DNA of 64,000 nucleotides from Anaeroglomus sp964630775 (GTDB lineage: Bacteria > Planctomycetota > Phycisphaerae > Sedimentisphaerales > Anaerohalosphaeraceae): NCBI GenBank assembly GCA_964630775.1, contig CAZVYY010000008.1, forward strand, positions 60,776-124,775, in the 5' to 3' direction. How positions within the stretch are numbered: position 1 is the stretch's first letter; the number at the start of each line of letters is the position of its first letter. Below the pieces are notes generated by a model, which searched no databases, was not told the DNA's origin, and saw only the letters and a program-made list of their open reading frames with translations. Below are positions 57,158 through 64,000 of the stretch, piece by piece. A program made the position numbers and the translations under genes.

Positions 57158-59458
57158 ATGCGTTCAACTCTCATATCGCTGACACTCGTCCTGGTCTCTG
57201 TGTGCTCTGCGGCCGGGCAAAATACTCCGGGCGGTTTCCTGCTGCCGGGCTCATCGGACGGCGTTGCCCTCTGGTCCGCTTCATCGGGCAGCAAGATTAA
57301 GCCGGACAGCCCAATGCCCCAGGAAAAACAGGAGGCCATACGGGTTCGCGCCGCCCGCAATGAAGCGGAAGCCGTGCAGCTGGTGATCCGTCCGGCGGCT
57401 GATTTAACCGGCCTGTCGGCAACGGTGAACCGGCTGCGAAACGAAGCAGGCGAAGTCCTTGCCGCGGATGCAGTGGAGATTCTGCGTGTGGATTATGTAA
57501 CGACAACGCAGGCCACCGACGACAGCACCACCGTCGGCGAATGGCCAGACCCGCTGCCGCCGCTCAAAGGAACCATGGACCTGAAGGCCGGGCGAAATCA
57601 GCCGCTGTGGATTCGGGTGTCCGTGCCGCAGGAGGCGCCTGCAGGACGATACAGCGGACAGATTCTCCTGAAGGCCGGGGATTATGCCGCAGCGATTCCG
57701 CTGCACGTCGAGGTATATGACTTTACCCTGCCGGACCGGGCAAGCTGCACGAGCGCCTTTGGTTTTTCGACATCGAATGTCTTTGATTATCATGGCCTCA
57801 AAGACGAAAAAGACAAGCGGCTGGTTCTCGATAAGTATCTGGCCAGTTTTGCCGCACACCGCATTTCGCCATACGATCCGACGCCGCTGGATTCCACCCG
57901 GGTTACCTGGCCGAAGGTGTCCCCGCCGCCATCCCGTTTCAGGAATTGGGACAACCTCCGGATCGTCACCAACGAGGCGTACCAGGGGGATGCGGCAATC
58001 GTCATTTTTGATGATGACAAAACCGCCAACAGCACCGTGACCTATAAACCATTAATTGCAATTCCCAAAGCGGGGCTGACGCTGTCTTTTGCATGGCGTA
58101 ACGCCCTGCCGGATGACAGCGCCCTGGTCACGCTGAATCATTATGACGCCAACGGGAATTGGATGTCGGGGCGCAACCGGGACATTCCGGTGCAAAGCGG
58201 CGGACGCTGGAAGGAATTTTCCGAAACGGTTACGGAATTCCCCGAGGGAGCCTGTTCGGTTCGCCTTCATCTGCGGGCCACCCGCTGGCAGGATGATGGG
58301 CTGTTCACGGGACTGACGTGGTTTGATCATGTTTCGCTGAAAAACGCCGGGACGGGCGAAGAACTCATTATTGGCGGCGATTTTGAAACCGTCCGGCGTA
58401 CGGAGCTGCTTGCCCCTGCCGAAACGCTGAGGCCGGTGCTGGATTTTGGCGCCTGGGACAAGGCGATGAGCCGCGCGATGGATGATTATCATTTTAATTC
58501 GTTTCAACTGCATATCCCCGGCATGGGCGGCGGCACGTTTCACGAGATCAGCCCGCCGGAATTGCTGGGCTTTACCGAAGACGACCCGGAATATGCCATC
58601 CTGTTCGAGTCTTACTGCCGCCAGATTCAGCAGCATCTGGATGAAAAAGGCTGGACCGATGAGGCGTTTATCTACTGGTTTGATGAGCCGGATCCGCACC
58701 AGTACGAGTTCGTCAAACACGGCTTTGACAAGCTCAAGCGGGCCTGCCCCAAGATTAACCGGATGCTGACCGAACAGCCGGAGCCGCCGCTGTTTGGGGG
58801 GCCGAATATCTATTGCGTCATCTCCTACCTGTATCAGCACTCGGCGGCCCAGCAGCGGCGCGCTGAAGGCGACCGGTTCTGGTGGTATATCTGCTGCGGG
58901 CCTAAGGCGCCGTATTGTACGCTGTTTATTGATCATCCGGGCACAGAGCTGCGGGTATGGCTGTGGCAGACGTGGGAGCGCAATATCGAAGGCATTCTCA
59001 TCTGGCAGACCAATTACTGGACCAGTTCGGCGGCGTATCCGGACGCGGCCCATCCGCAAAATCCCTATCAGGACCCGATGAGCTGGACCAGCGGCTATTC
59101 GACGCCGGCGGGCAGGAAGCTGCCGTGGGGCAACGGGGACGGGCGGTTTATTTATCCGCCGGCTGCGGCGGCTGACGGCAAGCCGACATCGCCGGTGCTG
59201 GACGGGCCGGTGGACAGTATCCGCTGGGAAATGCTCCGCGATGGCGTGGAGGATTATGAATATCTGACGATGCTTAAAAAGCTGCTGACGGAGAAGAAAG
59301 GCTCACTGGACAAGACCGTTTATGAGCAATACGCTGAGTTATTAACGGTGCCGGAGACGATTTCCAAAGACCTGACGCATTTTACCACTGACCCGACAAC
59401 CATTGAAAACCAGCGGCATAAAATCGCCCAGGCCATTGAGCAGCTTCAAAAACGCTAA
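57158..59458 (+). CDS. Secreted GH123/DUF4091-like glycoside hydrolase
   Basis: A 766-residue exported protein. Signal peptide MRSTLISLTLVLVSVCSAAGQ begins at the ATG of 57158, with AGGAG 9 bases upstream; the longer frame to 57053 is disfavoured. The N-terminal beta domain matches the GH123 N-domain style (ARNEAEAVQLVIRPAADLTGL ... EAPAGRYSGQILLKAGDYAAAIPLHVEVYDFTLP). A carbohydrate-binding-like insertion is at about 265-410 (GDAAIVIFDDD ... LTWFDHVSLKN). The barrel carries the acidic pair Asp509-Glu510 in YWFDEPDPHQYEF, a likely catalytic pair in this family, and the end RWEMLRDGVEDYEYLTML is typical. The family includes N-acetyl-galactosaminidases, but the substrate here is open. Confidence 0.85.
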   Translation: MRSTLISLTLVLVSVCSAAGQNTPGGFLLPGSSDGVALWSASSGSKIKPDSPMPQEKQEAIRVRAARNEAEAVQLVIRPAADLTGLSATVNRLRNEAGEVLAADAVEILRVDYVTTTQATDDSTTVGEWPDPLPPLKGTMDLKAGRNQPLWIRVSVPQEAPAGRYSGQILLKAGDYAAAIPLHVEVYDFTLPDRASCTSAFGFSTSNVFDYHGLKDEKDKRLVLDKYLASFAAHRISPYDPTPLDSTRVTWPKVSPPPSRFRNWDNLRIVTNEAYQGDAAIVIFDDDKTANSTVTYKPLIAIPKAGLTLSFAWRNALPDDSALVTLNHYDANGNWMSGRNRDIPVQSGGRWKEFSETVTEFPEGACSVRLHLRATRWQDDGLFTGLTWFDHVSLKNAGTGEELIIGGDFETVRRTELLAPAETLRPVLDFGAWDKAMSRAMDDYHFNSFQLHIPGMGGGTFHEISPPELLGFTEDDPEYAILFESYCRQIQQHLDEKGWTDEAFIYWFDEPDPHQYEFVKHGFDKLKRACPKINRMLTEQPEPPLFGGPNIYCVISYLYQHSAAQQRRAEGDRFWWYICCGPKAPYCTLFIDHPGTELRVWLWQTWERNIEGILIWQTNYWTSSAAYPDAAHPQNPYQDPMSWTSGYSTPAGRKLPWGNGDGRFIYPPAAAADGKPTSPVLDGPVDSIRWEMLRDGVEDYEYLTMLKKLLTEKKGSLDKTVYEQYAELLTVPETISKDLTHFTTDPTTIENQRHKIAQAIEQLQKR

Positions 59459-59567
59459 AGACAAATGGTCGGCCACGACCAAAATCCTTGCCTAAACAGT
59501 CCTGTCGGATTAGGATAGGCCTTAAATTACTACGAGCGTCATTAGAACGACAGGATAAAAAAGGTCT

Positions 59568-60125
59568 ATGCAAACAAAACACGGCTCAGCGGAAACACCG
59601 TTTTGCTTTTGCCCCCGGTGCGGCAGGCAGGCCCTTGTGCCGCATGAGGTCAAGGCCTATCGCTGCACGGAATGCGGATTTGAATTTTATCTGAATGTCG
59701 CCGCGGCCGTGGCGGGATTTATCCTCGATCCCGAGGGACGCCTGCTGGTTACTGTACGAGGCAAAGACCCCGGCAAAGGCACCCTGGACCTGCCTGGCGG
59801 ATTCATCGACCCCCATGAAAATGCAGAGCAGGCCATCCGGCGGGAAATCAAAGAAGAACTGAATTTGGATGTCACAGAGACAATTTACCTGTTTTCCTCC
59901 CCCAATCAATATCCATATATGAATGTCACCTATCATACGATGGATCTTGGCTATTTATGTAAAGTAGATCATTTTGGCAAATTGAAAACCGCGGATGAAA
60001 TCGCCGACTATCGATTCCTGCACCCATCGGATGTGAAGGCAGAATTATTCGGATTCCCATCGATCCGCCAGATGTTACAGCTTTATATCGCAGGTCCGAT
60101 GGCCGGCCTTCGTAAAAATCATTAA
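59568..60125 (+). CDS. Nudix hydrolase with N-terminal zinc ribbon
   Basis: A 185-residue protein. The N-terminus has a four-Cys zinc ribbon (CPRCGRQ at about 15 and CTECGFEFYLN at about 33). The Nudix box is canonical: GGFIDPHENAEQAIRREIKEEL at about 77-98, with the REIKEEL metal-binding glutamates. This layout is that of zinc-ribbon Nudix proteins related to NADH pyrophosphatase, but the specific NudC array is not obvious. AGG and a purine-rich stretch precede the ATG. It lies between the GH123 gene and an ABM-domain gene on the same strand. Confidence 0.9.
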   Translation: MQTKHGSAETPFCFCPRCGRQALVPHEVKAYRCTECGFEFYLNVAAAVAGFILDPEGRLLVTVRGKDPGKGTLDLPGGFIDPHENAEQAIRREIKEELNLDVTETIYLFSSPNQYPYMNVTYHTMDLGYLCKVDHFGKLKTADEIADYRFLHPSDVKAELFGFPSIRQMLQLYIAGPMAGLRKNH

Positions 60126-60268
60126 GCATACCGCATAATTTTCCGAAAACATATCTATAGGGATTTTTACTGACCGTGAAAGCAGTAGCTTCATGTTATC
60201 GCTTTAAAAGCCTTTGATTATCGGTCGTTCGGGTCAGAGTCTCATAATACTGTGTCAGGAGTAATACA

Positions 60269-60592
60269 ATGCATGTAACCTGCGTTACTGTTCATGTAAA
60301 ACAGGAGCATCGAGACGATTTTATCCGTGCTACGGTTGAAAATCACAACGGCTCCATCCGGGAACCCGGCAACCTTCGCTTTGACCTCCTCCAACACGAT
60401 CAGAATCCATGCCAGTTTATGCTGTATGAGGCCTATGAGTCGGATGAGGCCGCGGCGGCCCATAAAAAAACAGCCCACTATCTCAAATGGCGGGAGACCG
60501 TTGCTGACTGGATGGCCGCACCGCGGGAAGGCACGCGGTATCAGATTCTTTGCCCGCTCGACAAATCAGGCTGGAAAAGAAATAATGGATGA
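60269..60592 (+). CDS. ABM-domain protein (antibiotic biosynthesis monooxygenase / LsrG-like)
   Basis: A 107-residue dimeric alpha/beta-barrel-type protein. The start HVTCVTVHVKQEHRDDFIRATVENHNGSIREPGNLRFDLLQHDQNP, then FMLYEAYESDEAAAAHKKTAHYLKWRETVADWMA, is the standard ABM pattern. Members include LsrG and small quinol or heme-type oxygenases; sequence alone does not choose among them. CAGGAG lies 7 bases before the ATG. It is 31 bp upstream of the FIST gene and probably belongs to the same transcript. Confidence 0.9.
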   Translation: MHVTCVTVHVKQEHRDDFIRATVENHNGSIREPGNLRFDLLQHDQNPCQFMLYEAYESDEAAAAHKKTAHYLKWRETVADWMAAPREGTRYQILCPLDKSGWKRNNG

Positions 60593-60623
60593 AGCACAAT
60601 TTCTTTAAGAGGATAACCCGCGG

Positions 60624-61742
60624 ATGATTATTCAGGTCAGTACTTCCGGCAAGACCGATGAGTTTGCAGAGATGCTGAATACAGCAGCTCAAAACGACCA
60701 GATAAAGTCCATCTTGATTCTGGCCTGCGACGATAACCAATTCACACCTTCCGGGATTGATTCTTGCCTGTGCCGGATTCAAAAGCCAATTTTTGGAGGG
60801 ATTTTTCCGGAAATCCTGGTCGATCACCAAAAGCTGGCAAAAGGATTTATCATTGCAGGCCTTACAACGGAGGCCCGTGTACAGGTTATCGGAGGTCTGA
60901 GCAATCCCAATATAGATTATGAAAGCGAGATTCAGGATTCATTATCACAAACCGGGGCCAAAACCATGCTGGTGCTGGTCGATGGACTGGCCACACGGAT
61001 TACCTCGCTTGTAGACAGCCTGTTTACCGTGTTTGGGCTGGATTTCAACTATATCGGCGGCGGTGCCGGCTCTCTGAGTTTTCAGCAAAAGCCCTGCCTG
61101 TTCACCAACGAGGGCCTGATTCAGGACAGCGCTGTCCTGGTGTCTGTGCCGATTGAAAGCGGAGTCGGGGTCAGTCACGGCTGGATGGATGTGGCCGGCC
61201 CATTCAAGGTAACCGAGTCGGATCGCAACCAGATCATTACGCTGGACTGGAAGCCCGCCCTGGAGGTCTATCGGGACGTGGTGGAGGCCCATTCGGGACT
61301 GTATTTTACGGAAAGCAATTTTTTTGATATTGCCAAAAGTTATCCGTTTGGGATCAACAAGCTCGGCGCTGAAAAAATCGTTCGCGATCCCGTCAAGGTC
61401 GGCCCGAAGGATTCGCTGATTTGCGTCGGGGAGGTCCCGCAGGAATCTTATATTCATATTTTAACCGGCAATGTGGATTCGCTGGTTCATGCCGCCCAAA
61501 CCGCCCTGCAGCGCAGTGAAAAGTCTTTTCACGGTCAAGGCGGGCCCAAAACAGCCCTGTTCATCGATTGCATCTCGCGGGTGCTGTTCCTGGAAGACAT
61601 GTTCATGCAGGAACTGGACGCGGTTCATTGCAGCACCTTGCCGCTGATCGGCGCCCTGACGATCGGCGAAATCGCCAACAGCGGCAGCGATTATCTCGAA
61701 TTTTACAACAAAACATCCGTGGTTGCCATGCTGGAAAACTGA
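60624..61742 (+). CDS. FIST-domain sensor protein
   Basis: A 372-residue soluble protein with FIST N (about 20-200) and FIST C (about 205-350) domains, a pair thought to bind small ligands such as amino acids and often found with signal-transduction modules. Supporting text: GGIFPEILVDHQKLAKGFIIAGL, KTMLVLVDGLATRITSLVDSLF, YIGGGAGSLSFQQKPCLFTNEGLIQDSAVLV, GVSHGWMDVAGPFKVTESDRN and a C-terminal LPLIGALTIGEIANSGSDYLEFYNKTSVVAML. Its stop overlaps the start of the histidine kinase by one base (TGATG), so both are translationally coupled. Confidence 0.92.
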   Translation: MIIQVSTSGKTDEFAEMLNTAAQNDQIKSILILACDDNQFTPSGIDSCLCRIQKPIFGGIFPEILVDHQKLAKGFIIAGLTTEARVQVIGGLSNPNIDYESEIQDSLSQTGAKTMLVLVDGLATRITSLVDSLFTVFGLDFNYIGGGAGSLSFQQKPCLFTNEGLIQDSAVLVSVPIESGVGVSHGWMDVAGPFKVTESDRNQIITLDWKPALEVYRDVVEAHSGLYFTESNFFDIAKSYPFGINKLGAEKIVRDPVKVGPKDSLICVGEVPQESYIHILTGNVDSLVHAAQTALQRSEKSFHGQGGPKTALFIDCISRVLFLEDMFMQELDAVHCSTLPLIGALTIGEIANSGSDYLEFYNKTSVVAMLEN

Positions 61743-63796
61743 TGCAGTTATCGCCCGAACAATCTCATTTATTATTCTATGAAATCGCCATGGCAATCGG
61801 CGGCAGCCTCGACCTGCAGACCATGCTCAGGGAAAGCGTCTTTACTTATCTGAAAAAGTTGAACTGTTCAGCCGGCGGTGTTCTGATGCTTAAGGAATCC
61901 GACGGCTGTTATGATTATGAGCCGGTTTTCTCAATTCCGCGATGTTTTCATAACCATGCCGTTTACCAGTCGATTCTATCGAGAATTCCGCATCGTGCTG
62001 ATTCGCTTGAACTGTCCGGCTTTCTCGCCGCGCTGCCGGCAAGCGGATCGATTTTTGGCAGCGACCATTTTTATCTGATGGAATTGCCGGATTTCGGACT
62101 GATTTACTTCAATAAGCGTGATGAAGACTTCGATGCCTATACCATCAAATCGCTGATTCCACTGAATAATAAACTGGCCCGGGCCTGCCAGTCCTGCCTT
62201 CAGAAGGAAGCCCTCCAGCGCAGTGAAAACAAATATCGCAGCATTTTCGATAACGCGGCTGCGGGCATTTTTCAGTGCAGCCAAGAGGGACGGATTACAC
62301 ATTGCAACCCGGCCTTCCCTCGCATCCTCGGCTATGCTGATTCATCCGACACATGCCGTCTGTCTTTTGACAAGACACTATTTGTGCATCCGGAGCAGTA
62401 TGACGCCGTTATGTCCCGGATTCAGGACTCGGATCGTGTAGCCGGTTTCCAGGCAGAGGTGTACCGGCAGGATGGGTCCGTTGCTGCGATTCTTCTCAAT
62501 TGCCACGGTCTGCGCGACCGGCATGGCCGCATCCTGTCGTATGAAGGCATGATTGAGGATGTCACGGAAAAGGCTCAGCATGAAAAGATGCGAATGGAAA
62601 AAGAGGCTGCCGAGTCGGCCAATCGTTCCAAAAGTGAATTTCTGGCCAATATGAGCCATGAAATCCGCACCCCGATGAATGCCATTCTGGGATTCTGTGA
62701 CGTGCTGGCCGAAGAAGGACTCAATGAGGATCAATCCAATTACCTGAGTATTATTCGCAAATCCGGCCAGAATCTGCTGTGCATCATTAATGATATTCTG
62801 GACTTTTCCAAAATTGAAGCCGGCAGGATGACCATCGAAATCACAGACTTCGCCCTGCAAGACCTGCTCCAGACCGTTATGGCACTGATGGAACCCAGGG
62901 CGGCAGAAAAAGGACTGCAACTAAAATTGTCCTGCAGCCCGGACACCGTCCCGAAAACGATAGCCACCGATCCCCTGCGGCTGCAGCAGTGTCTGATTAA
63001 TCTGCTCGGCAATGCTGTGAAATTCACCGAAAAAGGCAGCGTCAGCCTGACTGTATTCGGTCGGCCTTCCGGCACAGGGAATCAGATTGTGTTTGAAGTG
63101 AAAGATACCGGTATCGGTATTGCGACGGATAAGCAGAAAAGTATTTTCAATCCATTTACGCAGGCTGATGCCAGCACCACACGAAAGTTCGGAGGTACCG
63201 GCCTTGGCCTGGCCATCACCTCCCAATTGATTCAATTAATGGGCGGCACGATTCAGGTGTCCAGCGCCCCGGCTGCAGGTTCCACATTCACCATTTGTCT
63301 GCCCATCGAACCGGCTCATGGATGCCGTCATCATCCCCGGGAACAGGAAACCGTCCAGGTCATGCAAACCGGGCCGGCTGCGGAATCAACCTTGTCGGGT
63401 TCCATCCTGATTGCTGAAGACAACAAAACCAATCAGTCTCTGATTCAGACCATTTTATCACGTTGGGGATTATCGACGGATATTGTTGAAAATGGACAGT
63501 TGGCTGTCGAATATGCAGCGCGAAACAGATACGATGTGATCCTGATGGATATTCAAATGCCGGTGATGAATGGACTGGAAGCAACCCAAAGGATTCGCAA
63601 TCAATCCGCGACCATTCCGATTATTGCACTGACAGCCAACGCCATGGAGGGGGATCGTCAGAAATGCCTGGAGGCCGGATGCAATGAGTATTTGACGAAA
63701 CCCATTCTCAGGGACAAATTATTGGCCGTGCTGAGCAGGTATTTATGCAAATCCTCCGTTTTCAATTCAGATTCGTGTCCATCAGCATCATCGTAA
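61742..63796 (+). CDS. Hybrid histidine kinase/response regulator (GAF-like, PAS, HK, REC)
   Basis: A 684-residue soluble hybrid kinase. Residues about 1-160 look like a GAF-type sensor (MQLSPEQSHLLFYEIAMAIGGSLDLQTMLRES). A PAS domain follows at about 165-285 (YRSIFDNAAAGIFQCSQEGRITHCNPAFPRILGY). The H box has His306 in FLANMSHEIRTPMNAILGF; the ATPase has LINLLGNAVKFTEKG, DTGIGIA and GTGLGLAITSQL. The C-terminal receiver carries phosphoacceptor Asp603 in YDVILMDIQMPVMNGLEA and a Lys in YLTKPILRD. There is no membrane segment, so the coupled FIST protein may supply the signal. The start at 61742 is fixed by the 1-base overlap with the FIST stop. It ends 23 bp before a terminator shared with 16S rRNA. 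Confidence 0.93.
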   Translation: MQLSPEQSHLLFYEIAMAIGGSLDLQTMLRESVFTYLKKLNCSAGGVLMLKESDGCYDYEPVFSIPRCFHNHAVYQSILSRIPHRADSLELSGFLAALPASGSIFGSDHFYLMELPDFGLIYFNKRDEDFDAYTIKSLIPLNNKLARACQSCLQKEALQRSENKYRSIFDNAAAGIFQCSQEGRITHCNPAFPRILGYADSSDTCRLSFDKTLFVHPEQYDAVMSRIQDSDRVAGFQAEVYRQDGSVAAILLNCHGLRDRHGRILSYEGMIEDVTEKAQHEKMRMEKEAAESANRSKSEFLANMSHEIRTPMNAILGFCDVLAEEGLNEDQSNYLSIIRKSGQNLLCIINDILDFSKIEAGRMTIEITDFALQDLLQTVMALMEPRAAEKGLQLKLSCSPDTVPKTIATDPLRLQQCLINLLGNAVKFTEKGSVSLTVFGRPSGTGNQIVFEVKDTGIGIATDKQKSIFNPFTQADASTTRKFGGTGLGLAITSQLIQLMGGTIQVSSAPAAGSTFTICLPIEPAHGCRHHPREQETVQVMQTGPAAESTLSGSILIAEDNKTNQSLIQTILSRWGLSTDIVENGQLAVEYAARNRYDVILMDIQMPVMNGLEATQRIRNQSATIPIIALTANAMEGDRQKCLEAGCNEYLTKPILRDKLLAVLSRYLCKSSVFNSDSCPSASS

Positions 63797-63819
63797 TTGT
63801 TTAGATGCGATGAAATAAA

Positions 63820-63850
63820 AAAAGGCCCTGTCTTGTGGACAGAGCCTTTT
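63820..63850. terminator. Bidirectional terminator between the kinase and 16S rRNA
   Basis: AAAAGGC-CCTGTC (63820-63832) pairs with GACAG-AGCCTTTT (63838-63850) around TTGTG. On the - strand it is followed by a long U run, so it ends the 16S transcript; on the + strand it can end the kinase operon. Confidence 0.8.
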
Positions 63851-63945
63851 AAAATCAACAGTTAAGCCAAAGCAGCGATCACGCCTGACTTTGTTCGTTT
63901 TTATATGGAGACAACATTCGTTATCTCGGACGAACAGTTTTTCCT

Positions 63946-64000
<55 letters not shown>

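Overview
The window looks like a contig from a planctomycete, most likely class Phycisphaerae near the Sedimentisphaerales. That placement is inference. It rests on secreted proteins with planctomycete-type dockerin-like ends (DLNQDCKVNLIDLSILAQDWL-like), a 16S rRNA gene that is not followed by 23S, many secreted glycan-active proteins, and GC-rich coding with AT-rich islets. A run of exactly 100 N inside the CRISPR array shows this is a scaffolded draft or metagenome assembly.

Layout. 1-10.8 kb is housekeeping: a membrane pyrophosphatase (5' end outside the window), RsfS, ArgRS, a Na/Pi cotransporter, YjbQ, a strong candidate small RNA, an orphan topoisomerase VI A subunit, YggS and a PP2C/RsbU-like phosphatase. 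10.8-18.9 kb is a complete type II-C CRISPR-Cas system. It has a 54-repeat array on the + strand, cas2, cas1 and a 994-residue cas9 on the - strand (8-bp overlaps), and a divergent tracrRNA whose promoter physically overlaps the cas9 promoter. Each repeat ends in a perfect TATAAT box, so crRNAs can be made from repeat-internal promoters as in Neisseria. A block of spacers is duplicated around the assembly gap. 18.9-26.5 kb is accessory: repeat-rich intergenic DNA, a tRNA-Phe, and a 2.9-kb cassette carrying a secreted lamin-tail/beta-helix protein between 187-bp direct repeats that include the tRNA 3' end. A glycosidase-like protein, AsnA and a tiny leader-like ORF with its own promoter and terminator follow.

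26.5-54 kb is mostly ordinary chromosome. It holds a secreted LamG/dockerin-like protein, GlmS, an HtrA-type protease next to an apparent pseudoprotease, a secreted beta-propeller protein, an MTAP-family phosphorylase, a CPA2 antiporter fused to a PTS EIIA domain, a tyrosine phosphatase with a lipoprotein, GpsA, an unusual 1844-residue GH13-GT5 (amylase/glycogen synthase) fusion, an S9 peptidase, the YmdB-RNase Y pair, and a HTH protein with a degenerate receiver. 54.2-56.7 kb is an AT-rich islet of unknown genes ending in a truncated BRO-N fragment. 57-64 kb holds a GH123-like enzyme, a Nudix hydrolase, an ABM-domain protein, a translationally coupled FIST protein/hybrid histidine kinase, and the 3' end of 16S rRNA on the - strand with its own terminator.

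The strongest candidates for new biology are the regulation of the CRISPR locus, the tRNA-Phe cassette, the unassigned small RNA at 7.1 kb and the GH13-GT5 fusion. All calls were made by reading the sequence; no database search was run.
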